From Hymenobacter actinosclerus (lineage in GTDB: Bacteria; Bacteroidota; Bacteroidia; Cytophagales; Hymenobacteraceae), in contig NZ_FOHS01000002.1 of assembly GCF_900111515.1 (NCBI RefSeq), forward strand, positions 682,001-746,000: 64,000 nucleotides of DNA, in the 5' to 3' direction. The translations under genes were made by a program, and so were the position numbers. Of the stretch, positions 35,085-44,734 are shown one piece after another; position 1 is the first letter of the stretch, and the number at the start of each line of letters is the position of its first letter. The notes beneath the pieces are model-generated. The model ran no database searches. It was not told the origin of the DNA and saw nothing but the letters and a program-made list of their open reading frames with translations.

Positions 35085-35951
35085 ATGCAGCACCTCTCCC
35101 ACTTACCCACCCGCGCCCCAATGGCGCTGCTCCTGCTACTGGTACTTTCGCTTAGCCGCGCCGTGCCCGCTACGGCCCAGCAGGCAGCCCCGGCGGCGGC
35201 GCTCAGCATTGGCCAAACGTTCACGCTAACCTCACAGGTGCTGGGCGAAACCCGGCGTATCAACGTGTACCGACCAGCTAGCTTCCCCGATTCGGCCAAT
35301 ACGGCCCTGCCGGTGCTGTACATGCCCGACGGCGGCATGGCGGAGGATTTTCTGCACGTGGCCGGACTGGTACAGGTGCTGGTGGGCAACGGCACGATGC
35401 GGCCGTTTATGCTGGTAGGCATTGAGAACACCGAACGCCGCCGCGACCTCACGGGTCCCACCACCGACGCCAAGGACCGCAAAATTGCGCCGCGGGTGGG
35501 CGGCTCGGCAGCTTTTCGGCAGTTTCTGCGCCGGGAGCTGATGCCCGAAATTGCCAGGCGCTACCCCACAACGGCCGAAAAAGCCATCATCGGCGAGTCG
35601 TTGGCCGGGCTGTTTGTGGTGGAAACCCTGCTCACCGAGCCCGATTTGTTTGACACCTACCTGGCTTTCGACCCCAGCCTGTGGTGGAACAAGGAGCAGT
35701 TGCTGCAGGTAGCGCCCGCGTTTGCGCGCCGCTACCAGGGGCCGGCCAAAGTGCTGTTTATGGCCGCCAGCAGCCAGCCCGATATTGCCCGCGAAACCCG
35801 GCAGCTGGGCGTTATACTGGAGCAGGCCGGCAACCAGCGGCTAACCGTCACGGCCCTCTCGCTGCCCCTCGAAACCCACCAGACCATCTATCATCCGGCC
35901 GCGCTGCTGGGCCTGCGGGCAGTTTTTGCGCCCAAGCTCGCCAAAAAGTAG
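35085..35951 (+). CDS. Exported esterase-like alpha/beta hydrolase (esterase D family)
   Basis: 288 residues with a signal peptide (hydrophobic core MALLLLLVLSLSRA, cut near ATAQQ). The putative esterase pattern is clear: RRINVYRPASFPDS, VLYMPDGGMAEDF, FMLVGIENTERRRDLTGP, and the nucleophile in GESLAGLFVVETL. This resembles IroE/BesA-like siderophore or feruloyl esterases. There is no siderophore cluster nearby, so the substrate stays open. A bidirectional hairpin separates it from the GAF gene. Confidence 0.85.
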   Translation: MQHLSHLPTRAPMALLLLLVLSLSRAVPATAQQAAPAAALSIGQTFTLTSQVLGETRRINVYRPASFPDSANTALPVLYMPDGGMAEDFLHVAGLVQVLVGNGTMRPFMLVGIENTERRRDLTGPTTDAKDRKIAPRVGGSAAFRQFLRRELMPEIARRYPTTAEKAIIGESLAGLFVVETLLTEPDLFDTYLAFDPSLWWNKEQLLQVAPAFARRYQGPAKVLFMAASSQPDIARETRQLGVILEQAGNQRLTVTALSLPLETHQTIYHPAALLGLRAVFAPKLAKK

Positions 35952-36006
35952 CCAGTTACCTAATGCGTTGGCCGCTGCTGGTAGCGGCCGGCGCCGGCCC
36001 GGCTAC

Positions 36007-36040
36007 AAGAAAAGGCTGCCTGTAAGGGCAGCCTTTTCTT
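36007..36040. terminator. Bidirectional terminator
   Basis: AAGAAAAGGCTGCC pairs with GGCAGCCTTTTCTT around TGTAAG. It serves the converging esterase and GAF genes. Confidence 0.85.
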
Positions 36041-36073
36041 GTTTCCAATAGCATGTAGCCCAGGTCTTCTTTA

Positions 36074-36787
36074 TCAGGCAAAGCCGCCCATGCGACGGTC
36101 CAGCACTTTGGTTACGCCGGCAACGCGGCGCAACACCAGGTCGTGGATTTCGGGGTCGTCGAGGTTGAGGCCCTGGTTGCGGGCCGTGAGGTAGCGCACG
36201 AGCGTGGCATTGTCGTCGAGGGTGGTGGCCAGCTCGCGTTGGGCGGCCTCCCACTCGGCTGGTTGCCGGGCCTGCAGGTACTGATACCGCAGTTCAATGG
36301 TGCCGCTAACCACCTCGGCCAGCTGTTGCAGCACCTGCTCCTCCGCCCCCGATAGGGTCCGGTGCTCGCGGCCGATAACGGCCATCATGCCGATGCGCAC
36401 GTTATCGGGCGGCATGCGCAGGGCCGAGCCCGCGTAGAAGTTCAGGCCCAGAGCCCGGGCTACATCGGGTTTGATGAGCTGGCAGCTTTCCGCTGAATAG
36501 TCGGAGGTGACGATGGGCACGTCAACCAGAATGGCCGCCGAACACATACTTTCGGCCCGTGGCAACCCGGTTATGCTCTCGCTTCCGGCTACGGCCTTAA
36601 ACCAGACGTGCTCTTCATCAACCAGCGAAATGAGCGCAATGGGCGTGCTGAAGAGCTGCGTCGCCCAATCAACGTAGGCATCAAAAATCGGCTCGGGTGC
36701 GGTATTGGCAATCTGGTAGAGGTGTAGGGCCCGCAGCCGGTCGGCCTCGGTGGCCGGAATCAGACTTGTGGGAAAGGCAAGGCTCAT
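36074..36787 (-). CDS. GAF-domain protein
   Basis: 237 residues. The GAF domain spans about 20-165: YQIANTAPEPIFDAYVDWAT, ISLVDEEHVWFKAVAG, then LPRAESMCSAAILVD and NFYAGSALRMP. This is the arrangement of the many Bacteroidota GAF proteins that stand alone or start a hybrid kinase. The C-terminal 65 residues are helical and lack a kinase or cyclase domain, so this is a stand-alone sensor of a small ligand or a degenerate signalling protein. It follows the pirin gene by 10 bases on the same strand, so they likely form an operon. Confidence 0.85.
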   Translation of the reverse strand: MSLAFPTSLIPATEADRLRALHLYQIANTAPEPIFDAYVDWATQLFSTPIALISLVDEEHVWFKAVAGSESITGLPRAESMCSAAILVDVPIVTSDYSAESCQLIKPDVARALGLNFYAGSALRMPPDNVRIGMMAVIGREHRTLSGAEEQVLQQLAEVVSGTIELRYQYLQARQPAEWEAAQRELATTLDDNATLVRYLTARNQGLNLDDPEIHDLVLRRVAGVTKVLDRRMGGFA

Positions 36788-36796
36788 GCGTGGGGG

Positions 36797-37516
36797 TTAA
36801 TAGTTGGCCGGGGTTGCCGGCAGGTCGAGCAGCACGAAGCGCGCATCGGCCGTAGCTTGTATTTCGAGCACATGCTCGTTGGTGGCCCGTAGCTGGTCGC
36901 TGGTACCTACGTCGAGGCCGTTTACAAAAATCTGCCCTTCGAGCACGTAAATAAAGGTGTTGCGGATGGGAAAGGTTTTAAAACGGACGGTTTGCTCGGC
37001 GTCGAGGTTGCACCAATAGATGGTACTATTGGAATTTACATATAGCAGGTCTTCCAGAACCTTCTGGCCCGAGGCTACCGGAATCAGCTCGTTGCTGGTG
37101 CCAAACAGCTTCACATCTTTGCGCTCATAACTCGGAGCCAGACCCTTCTGACCAGGCATCAGCCAGATCTGAAAAATGTGCGTGGGCGTGTCGGTGGCAT
37201 TCATTTCGGCGTGGGCCAGGCCCGTACCGGCCGTAATGCGCTGAGCATCGCCCTTGCTAACACTGCCGCGGTTACCTATGGTATCGTCGTGCTGCAACTC
37301 GCCTTCGAGCACCAGCGTCACGATTTCCATTTCGGAGCGCGGCTGCTGCGGGTAGCCGCTCTTGCCCTGAATAGTGACATCGTTGAACGCCCGCAGTGCG
37401 CCAAAGTGCTCGTTGTCGGGGTCGTTGTAGTCGGCAAAGCTCAGCAGGTAGTAGCTGCTGAGCCAGTTGGTTGGCGAGGCGTGGTAGCGGTCGGTGGCAG
37501 GAATCAGCTTCAGCAT
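36797..37516 (-). CDS. Pirin family protein
   Basis: 239 residues. A bicupin: the first cupin has ALRAFNDVTIQGKSGYPQQP, EMEIVTLVLEGELQHDDTIG and AGTGLAHAEMNATDTP, with metal ligands expected in the His/Glu positions. In classical pirins the first His is in H-P-H-x-G; here the matching stretch is YPQQPRSEMEIV, so the metal site may be altered, as in YhaK-like proteins. Some pirins have quercetin dioxygenase activity. I choose ATG 37516 (MLKLIPATDRYHA). It is co-oriented with the GAF gene. Confidence 0.85.
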   Translation of the reverse strand: MLKLIPATDRYHASPTNWLSSYYLLSFADYNDPDNEHFGALRAFNDVTIQGKSGYPQQPRSEMEIVTLVLEGELQHDDTIGNRGSVSKGDAQRITAGTGLAHAEMNATDTPTHIFQIWLMPGQKGLAPSYERKDVKLFGTSNELIPVASGQKVLEDLLYVNSNSTIYWCNLDAEQTVRFKTFPIRNTFIYVLEGQIFVNGLDVGTSDQLRATNEHVLEIQATADARFVLLDLPATPANY

Positions 37517-37747
37517 CGGGAGTGAGTAGGTAAGTGAATACTGCCCCGATTTACGCAGCCCGCCCCCGGAAGTTAGGCCACCCGGCACAACAACCGGCCC
37601 CGCCGCCAGCAAGGGCAACGGGGCCGGTAGGTAATCAGGGGCGCTTGCTGACCGTAGTCCGGCAATCAGTACGTCGTCGGCCAAATCCGTTTCAAAGACC
37701 GGCAAACTGAACCGCGGGGCCGCAGCATAGCGCCGTCCCGGGTTCGC

Positions 37748-38566
37748 CTATACCTTCTTCATCGTGGAAACCTGCTGCTGCAGGTCGAGCACGATGCTGG
37801 CCAGGCGGGTCAGCGAGAGGTCGGCAATCGGGAAGGTGCTGCTGATGTAGGCTTTGGCTTCCCATATTTCCACTACGTCCTCCACGTCAATCTCGTAGGG
37901 CGAGTAGAGCGGGTTGTCGGAGTGCAGGGCCAACATGGCGTTGTCTTTCAGGCGGTTGAACACGCGCTTGAACACGATACCCTCCTTGCTGCTGACGATA
38001 ATGCAGGGCGTACCGTCCTTGAGGTTCAGCCAATCATCAATGTAGCGGCCCACGATAACGGTGCCGCTGGCAATGGGCAGCATCGAGTCGCCGGCAATTT
38101 CGAAGGCCCGGAACGTGCCCGAGCTGCCCAGCATGGGCAACCGGAACTTGGGCAGCTCCTCCAGATACTCGGGGTCGGCGTAGCCATTGAGGTAGCCGGC
38201 CGCGGCCTTCTGGGGCACGAGTTCGATGTTTTCGTTCTGCTCCCGGTCAACGGTGAGGGCCAGGATGCGCAGCTTGCCCCCGCCCGCATAGTCGGCGCTG
38301 GTATCGGTGGCCGCCATCTGGGCGTTCTGGGCCTGGAGCTGGGCGGCGGCTTTGGCGTTCTTTTTCTTGCTGAAGTCGGTGGTTACCAGCGAGTCGAGCG
38401 TGATGCCGAACAGGCGGGCCATGTTCACGAGGGTAGCCAGCTTGGGTTCGGCCCGGCCCTCCTCATAAGCGCCCACCAACGAGCGTTTGATGCCCAGTTT
38501 TTCGGCCATCTGGGCTTGGGTGAGACTCAATTCGCGCCGCCAGAATTTGAGGTTGGTGTTGATCAT
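37748..38566 (-). CDS. XRE-S24 (LexA/CI-like) transcriptional repressor
   Basis: 272 residues. HTH_3 (about 1-65): LSLTQAQMAEKLGIKRSLVGAYEEGRAEPK. A linker follows, then an S24 peptidase domain with nucleophile Ser in AGDSMLPI and Lys in GIVFKRVFNRL, as in LexA, UmuD and phage CI. Self-cleavage after RecA activation, or signal sensing without cleavage, would release repression. The usual Ala/Cys-Gly cleavage site could be in ADYAGGGKL (about 105). A chromosomal copy without phage genes suggests a stress regulator. ATG 38566 gives MINTNLKFWRREL. The upstream region has palindromic operator candidates. Confidence 0.88.
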   Translation of the reverse strand: MINTNLKFWRRELSLTQAQMAEKLGIKRSLVGAYEEGRAEPKLATLVNMARLFGITLDSLVTTDFSKKKNAKAAAQLQAQNAQMAATDTSADYAGGGKLRILALTVDREQNENIELVPQKAAAGYLNGYADPEYLEELPKFRLPMLGSSGTFRAFEIAGDSMLPIASGTVIVGRYIDDWLNLKDGTPCIIVSSKEGIVFKRVFNRLKDNAMLALHSDNPLYSPYEIDVEDVVEIWEAKAYISSTFPIADLSLTRLASIVLDLQQQVSTMKKV

Positions 38567-38648
38567 AACGCAGAGGGAGCCGGGAAAACAGGTCGACAAG
38601 GGCAAGTATGGACCGGCTCACGAAGATAGGAACTCCGTTACGATAATA

Positions 38649-38661
38649 CTAATTCAATTAG
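38649..38661. promoter_or_regulatory. Candidate operator of the XRE-S24 repressor
   Basis: CTAATTCAATTAG is a perfect 5-bp dyad with a 3-bp spacer, in an AT-rich patch 83 bases upstream of the repressor start. A second ACTAAT half-site lies at 38673. Autoregulation is inferred. Confidence 0.35.
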
Positions 38662-38753
38662 CTGAAAAATTTACTAATATTTTTGCGATAAGGCTGCGAG
38701 GTAGCTTCTGTCAACCTGAATGGCAGATGTTAGCCGTTGCCAACACACGAACT

Positions 38754-38884
38754 GTCATTCTGAGCGCAGGGGAGCGGAGTCGAAGAATCAATCTCGCGGG
38801 CAGTGGTAAATCCTAACGTCAGGAGTTACCACTGCCCGCGAGATTCTTCGTTCCTGGCTTGATGCGCCACATCCTCAGAATGAC
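38754..38884. repeat. REP-like palindrome, copy 4
   Basis: The left arm is GTCATTCTGAGCGCAGGG, then GTCGAAGAATC and TCTCGCGGGCAGTGGTAA. The right arm TTACCACTGCCCGCGAGA then TTCTTCG and CTCAGAATGAC pairs with it, with a diverged middle. Confidence 0.85.
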
Positions 38885-38900
38885 ATCCTAAGTTTCCCAG

Positions 38901-41177
<2,277 letters not shown>

Positions 41178-41181
41178 AGCG

Positions 41182-41189
41182 TAAAGATA
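41182..41189 (-). promoter_or_regulatory. -7 box of recQ (TATCTTTA)
   Basis: On the minus strand TATCTTTA ends 4 bases before the recQ ATG at 41177, which fits a leaderless transcript. Confidence 0.5.
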
Positions 41190-41239
41190 CGGCAAATGGT
41201 GGGGCGGGGAAAGGATGAAGATAACCCGGCGGAGGCGGG

Positions 41240-41271
41240 AATCGTGCACGAAGCCCCCTAAATCGTGCACG
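41240..41271. promoter_or_regulatory. Paired AATCGTGCACG direct repeats
   Basis: Two exact 11-mers (41240-41250 and 41261-41271) are spaced 21 bp, two helical turns, each with the CGTGCACG dyad. A partial third copy (AATCGTAGCAC) starts at about 41275. They lie between divergent recQ and the copper-binding gene. Confidence 0.45.
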
Positions 41272-41333
41272 GCCAATCGTAGCACACTCCCGTACAAGAG
41301 GCTAGCAATTCGTTTAATCTATTCCATTTCAGT

Positions 41334-41678
41334 ATGAACCAGCCCAGCACTTCCGCCACCCAAAACCAGCAAGTTCTCGACGCCCTAGCCCGCTGCATCG
41401 CCGCCTGCGAAATGTGCGCCACCGCCTGCCTGCACGAGCATGATATCAGGATGATGGTGCCCTGCATCCGCCTCGACCGCGACTGCGCCGACATCTGCCG
41501 CCTCACCCACGCCTTCATCGCCCGCAGCTCCGACCATGCCCAGCACGTGCTCAAGGAGTGCATCGAAATCTGCCAGAAGTGCGCCGACGAGTGCGGTAAG
41601 CATGAGCACGAGCACTGCCAGCAGTGCGCCGAAGCCTGCCGCGCCTGCGTGGAGGCCTGCAAGGCTTACCAGAAGTAA
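41334..41678 (+). CDS. Four-helix-bundle copper-binding protein (DUF326/Csp-like)
   Basis: 114 residues, no signal peptide, so a cytosolic Csp3-type protein is likely. Cys residues line every helix in C-x3-C and C-x2-C pairs: CIAACEMCATAC, CIRLDRDCADICRL, CIEICQKCADECGKHEHEHC and CAEACRACVEAC. Csp proteins fill the helix-bundle core with many Cu(I) ions and store or buffer copper. Thirteen or so Cys are visible. A regulator-like set of direct repeats sits upstream. Confidence 0.92.
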   Translation: MNQPSTSATQNQQVLDALARCIAACEMCATACLHEHDIRMMVPCIRLDRDCADICRLTHAFIARSSDHAQHVLKECIEICQKCADECGKHEHEHCQQCAEACRACVEACKAYQK

Positions 41679-41768
41679 ACCCCAGCCGCCCGCCGTACCG
41701 AGACCCAGGCAAGGCAGAGGAGCTTACTACCTTATATTACGCCGTATTGGATTTAGGCAACTAACGCA

Positions 41769-41870
41769 CGGCGGGCGGGGGCAGAGCTTGCCCCCGCCCG
41801 CCGCTAAGGCCATTGAACGGACTCGTTACAACGACGCGAATGGCGGGCGGGACTTGCCCCGCCCCTACCC
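41769..41870. repeat. GC-rich palindromic element, copy 1
   Basis: GGCGGGCGGGGGCAGAGCTT then GCCCCCGCCCGCC forms a hairpin by itself (41770-41802). ATTGAACGGACTCGTTAC then a second GGCGGGCGGGACTTGCCCCG follow. Same family as the element at 54629. The rest of the gap 41679-41974 holds only a further hairpin. Confidence 0.8.
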
Positions 41871-41912
41871 CCGGCTGCCACTGCATAACAGCAGGTATTA
41901 ACAGGTTCCCAT

Positions 41913-41961
41913 ACGCAGAAAGCCCCTGATGCCAAAATGGCCGTCGGGGGCTTTCTACGTA
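41913..41961 (-). terminator. Hairpin after the rRNA methyltransferase gene
   Basis: AGAAAGCCCCTGA pairs with TCGGGGGCTTTCT around TGCCAAAATGGCC. It lies just past the minus-strand stop at 41975; the T-run is weak. Confidence 0.55.
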
Positions 41962-41974
41962 TCCGGGGCTTACC

Positions 41975-43177
41975 TTATTCTCTTCCCTCTTCCCCTTCCT
42001 TCTCCATCTTGCGCGTCCCGCGGTACAGCTCGTACTTCAGAAGGCGGCAGTCAATCGGCCCGTTATAGAGCGGAATGCGGCGGCTGGCCTTAAGGCCCAC
42101 GCGCTTGGCGGCTTGCAGGTTACCGGTGAAGATAAAGGCGTCGTAGCCCTGGAAGTTGGTTTTGAGCGTGTCGCCGATGGTTTTGTAGAGCTCGTCCATC
42201 TCGGTTTCTTCGCCGATTCGCTCGCCGTAGGGCGGGTTGGTGAGCACGATACCGGGTTCCTCACGGGGCGGGGCTACGGCGTCCTTCACGTCGCGTACCC
42301 CCAGGCGGATGAAGTCTTCGAGGTCGGCGGCGGCAATGTTCTCGCGGGCCAGCTCGATGAAGTCGCGGCTCAGGTCGGAGCCACCGATGTAGCACTGGGG
42401 TTCCTCCAGCCGCATCTGCCGCGCATCCATTTGCACCGTTTCCCAGAGGGTCGCATCAAAATCGGCCCAGTGCTCGAACCTGAACTTACCCTGGTGGTAG
42501 AGGCCCGGCGCAATGCGCTGGGCAATGAGGGCGGCTTCGGTGAGGATGGTGCCCGAGCCGCACATGGGGTCGACGAGCGTGGTTTTGCCGTCCCAGCCGG
42601 CCAGCAGCAGCAGGCCGGCGGCCAGGGCCTCATTCAGCGGGGCCACGTTGGTTTGCTGGCGGTAGCCGCGCTTGTGCAACGACTCGCCCGAGGCGTCGAG
42701 GCTCAGCACCACCTCGTTTTCCAGCATGTGCAGGTGCAGGCGGATGTCGGGGTTGCGCACATCCACGTTGGGCCGCTCGCCGGTGCGGTTGCGGAACTGA
42801 TCCACGATGGCATCTTTGGTGAGCTGGGCCACAAACAACGAGTGTTCCAAGTTGGACTTGTTGACGACGGCCGTAATGGCAAACGTCTGGTCCTGGCGCA
42901 GGTATTTGCTCCAGTCAATCCGGCCTACCTCGCGGTAGAGCGACTTTTCGTCGGGGGCCGAGAAGCCGGCGAAGGGCCGCAGAATGCGCACGGCCGTGCG
43001 GCACCACAGGCAGGCCTCGTAGAGCAGCTGCTGGTTGCCGCTGAACTCGATGGCCCGCTGCCCCACCTTCTCGATTTTCGCGCCCAGCGCCCGCAACTCG
43101 TCGGCCAGCACTTCTTCGAGCCCGAACTGAGTGGTGGCGGTCATGTAAAACGGCTGGTCGCGGCGGTTGGCAGACAT
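41975..43177 (-). CDS. THUMP-domain 23S rRNA guanine-N2 methyltransferase (RlmL-type)
   Basis: 400 residues. An N-terminal ferredoxin-like/THUMP region (about 10-160; FGLEEVLADELRALGAKIEK) is followed by the methyltransferase with SAM motif LVDPMCGSGTILTEAALIA (about 200) and the catalytic N-P-P-Y in GIVLTNPPYGERIGEE (about 312), diagnostic for exocyclic amine methylation. It matches the N-terminal half of E. coli RlmL (m2G2445) without the RlmK half, as in YpsC-type enzymes. It is divergent from the integron-type cassette. Confidence 0.9.
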   Translation of the reverse strand: MSANRRDQPFYMTATTQFGLEEVLADELRALGAKIEKVGQRAIEFSGNQQLLYEACLWCRTAVRILRPFAGFSAPDEKSLYREVGRIDWSKYLRQDQTFAITAVVNKSNLEHSLFVAQLTKDAIVDQFRNRTGERPNVDVRNPDIRLHLHMLENEVVLSLDASGESLHKRGYRQQTNVAPLNEALAAGLLLLAGWDGKTTLVDPMCGSGTILTEAALIAQRIAPGLYHQGKFRFEHWADFDATLWETVQMDARQMRLEEPQCYIGGSDLSRDFIELARENIAAADLEDFIRLGVRDVKDAVAPPREEPGIVLTNPPYGERIGEETEMDELYKTIGDTLKTNFQGYDAFIFTGNLQAAKRVGLKASRRIPLYNGPIDCRLLKYELYRGTRKMEKEGEEGRE

Positions 43178-43256
43178 AGGGTAGCGTCAGGTGAAGCCGC
43201 AAAGGTCGGGAATCTGGGGCAAGCGTGTATCTTGGGGCAGCGGATGCGCCTAGACT

Positions 43257-43309
43257 AGCGGGTATCTAGCTACCGTTAGTATGATACCCGCTACTGAGTA
43301 GCGGGTATC
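43257..43309. repeat. AGCGGGTATC triplet forming a hairpin at the cassette border
   Basis: AGCGGGTATC occurs at 43257-43266, inverted at 43283-43292 and direct again at 43300-43309. The last two form a perfect 12-bp stem with a 3-base loop (43283-43309), ending 6 bases before the cassette border. Confidence 0.85.
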
Positions 43310-43332
43310 AGGATGTTACCTGCAAGCATAAA

Positions 43333-43899
43333 ATGAAACCACGTTACACATACATACCTTCGAAAGACTTTATTAATGACTTGACATTTAGTTATGTTGA
43401 AACATACTCATTTCAACGTGGCAAAGAATTTGAATTGCAACAGAAAGAATTTGACAAAGAATACGAAAAATTGAAATCTCGAAAATCGAAAACTAATAAT
43501 TTGACCGTTGAAGAGGAAGAAAGGTTTTTATTTTTGAACAAACTTTGTGGCTTTACTCAATACTTGCTTGACGACACAAATCAATTTCATTATTCAAGCA
43601 AAAAGACAAACACCTTTAATTTGACAGACACGAAAGTTGAATTATTGAAAAACATTTTGAGAACTGAAATAATTGATATTCCATCGTGGATGTGCGCACC
43701 AATGTATCGAGACGCTTTTGTTTTTTTCGACAAGCAAGACAATATCGTTTCAGTACTAAATATTTGTTTAAGCTGCCAATATATGGAGACAAGTAAATTT
43801 AATCACATAACCAGTGATTGGAAAACTTATGACTTATTGAAGCTTTTCTTTATTGACATAGGACACGAAGTTGAAGACCCAAAACGTTTTCCTGGATAA
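43333..43899 (+). CDS. Cassette-borne hypothetical protein
   Basis: 188 residues, no signal peptide or membrane helix. It starts 17 bases inside the cassette, as is usual for cassette genes. It is rich in Lys, Glu, Phe and Asn, with a charged helical segment (RGKEFELQQKEFDKEYEKLK) and aromatic-rich beta-like stretches (YRDAFVFFDKQDNIVSVLNI, then CLSCQYMET). The DNA is very AT-rich (15 of 60 bases are G or C at 43441-43500) and quite unlike its neighbours, so it is foreign. I recognise no family. Its product may be an accessory adaptive or defence function, but that is only suggested by its carrier. Confidence 0.8.
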   Translation: MKPRYTYIPSKDFINDLTFSYVETYSFQRGKEFELQQKEFDKEYEKLKSRKSKTNNLTVEEEERFLFLNKLCGFTQYLLDDTNQFHYSSKKTNTFNLTDTKVELLKNILRTEIIDIPSWMCAPMYRDAFVFFDKQDNIVSVLNICLSCQYMETSKFNHITSDWKTYDLLKLFFIDIGHEVEDPKRFPG

Positions 43900-43948
43900 C
43901 TTAGAAAATTTGAAAAGTGAATTCAAAAAATAACAAACATAACGGCAA

Positions 43949-44082
43949 ATGCCTGCAGGTAACAAGGGTTTTGCAATAGCGGGGCGAAACTACAAAGTTC
44001 AACGGTAGTTCTTCTGTTCAACTTTTGTGCAAAATTGAAGATTTGTGCTTCGATTGCCCCACCATCGCAAAGCCCCGGAACG
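43949..44082. other. attC recombination site of the cassette
   Basis: Left side 43949-43985: R'' box ATGCCTGCAGGTAAC, then AAGGG and the L'' part TTTTGCAATAGCGGGGC. Right side 44056-44082: L' part GCCCCACCATCGCAAAGCCC, then CGGAACG ending at the cleavage point G|TT. The completing R' box is found at the cassette's 5' border (43316). The unequal central spacers (AAGGG against GTTCCGGGG) and a 70-bp variable terminal structure (43986-44055) with inner hairpins fit attC geometry. Length about 134 bp is within the known attC range. Confidence 0.8.
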
Positions 44083-44110
44083 TTAGTAACCATATATCCA
44101 ATCTATCTTC

Positions 44111-44542
44111 ATGCCTACCCTCCAACGCTTCCTCGACGCCCAAGAGTCCACCTACCCAACGGCCCTGACGGAAATCCAGAACGGCCGTAAGCGCAGCCAT
44201 TGGATGTGGTTTATTTTCCCCCAGCTCCAGGGCCTGGGGCTGAGCGAAACGGCCCGCTTCTACGCTATTCAGGATACGCGGGAAGCGGCCGCCTACCTGG
44301 CCCACCCGGTGCTGGGGCCGCGGCTGGTCGAAATCTGCGGGGCGCTGCTGGCCCTGGACTCCACGGATGCCAACCGCATCTTCGGCAGCCCCGACGATGT
44401 GAAGTTGCGCTCCTCCATGACGCTGTTTCGGGCCGTGCCGGGCGCTTCACCGGTATTTGGGCAGGTGCTGGAACGGTTTTTCGGCGGCGTGCCGGACCCG
44501 CGGACGCTGGCGTTGCTGGGAGGAGCCACTGAAACGATGTAG
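44111..44542 (+). CDS. DUF1810 family protein
   Basis: 143 residues. The DUF1810 signature is plain: LQRFLDAQESTYPTALTEIQ, GRKRSHWMWFIFPQLQGLG and AYLAHPVLGPRLVEIC, with the end pattern FGSPDDVKLRSSMTLFRAV. The family is cytosolic and of unknown biochemical role. Normal GC-rich composition resumes here after the cassette. Its last six codons and stop (GGAGCCACTGAAACGATGTA and G) form the outer part of a 49-bp inverted repeat. The cassette border lies 28 bases upstream of the ATG and may have separated the gene from its promoter. Confidence 0.92.
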   Translation: MPTLQRFLDAQESTYPTALTEIQNGRKRSHWMWFIFPQLQGLGLSETARFYAIQDTREAAAYLAHPVLGPRLVEICGALLALDSTDANRIFGSPDDVKLRSSMTLFRAVPGASPVFGQVLERFFGGVPDPRTLALLGGATETM

Positions 44543-44652
44543 AGACGCAACAGTTGGAGTCTCGTCGTTGAACGTCCGGGTATGTGCTTGCTAACAACAT
44601 CAGCAACGACGAGACTCCAACTGTTGCGTGTCTACATCGTTTCAGTGGCTCC
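44522..44652. repeat. 49-bp-arm palindrome running through the DUF1810 stop codon
   Basis: Left arm 44522-44570 and right arm 44604-44652 match at 48 of 49 positions. The left arm starts in the DUF1810 coding sequence. GTTGAACG lies at the inner edge of the left arm. Confidence 0.95.
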
Positions 44653-44734
44653 GGCAATTAATTTAAACCACCTTAAAAGATGCGGAAAGCAAGCGCCTAT
44701 CTTTAAGGCCGCATATTTTTCCCGATTCCCGCAA

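Larger units (their letters stand above)
43316..44082. mobile_element. Integron-type gene cassette (single ORF plus attC)
   Basis: A 767-bp AT-rich insert bounded on each side by G|TTA. Its first 14 bases, TTACCTGCAAGCAT, are the complement (one mismatch) of ATGCCTGCAGGTAA at 43949-43962, the left R box of the hairpin at its own 3' end. That pairing exists only if the two ends of the segment are joined, exactly as for a circular integron cassette opened at its attC site by cleavage G|TT. It contains one small ORF close to its 5' end and an attC site at the 3' end, the canonical order. No integrase gene or attI is in the window. Confidence 0.85.

Noticed and set aside
36797-37705. Longer pirin gene starting at 37705
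   Set aside because: The extra 63 residues have no similarity to pirins and lie before the typical MLKLIPATDRYH start.
37748-38566. Prophage remnant around the CI-like repressor
   Set aside because: Neighbouring genes are pirin, GAF and recQ; no integrase, terminase or structural phage gene is visible. The XerD in the window has the housekeeping length and motifs.
43257-43315. attI site of an integron platform
   Set aside because: No intI-like gene is adjacent; the flanking minus-strand gene is an rRNA methyltransferase. A secondary insertion site is more likely.
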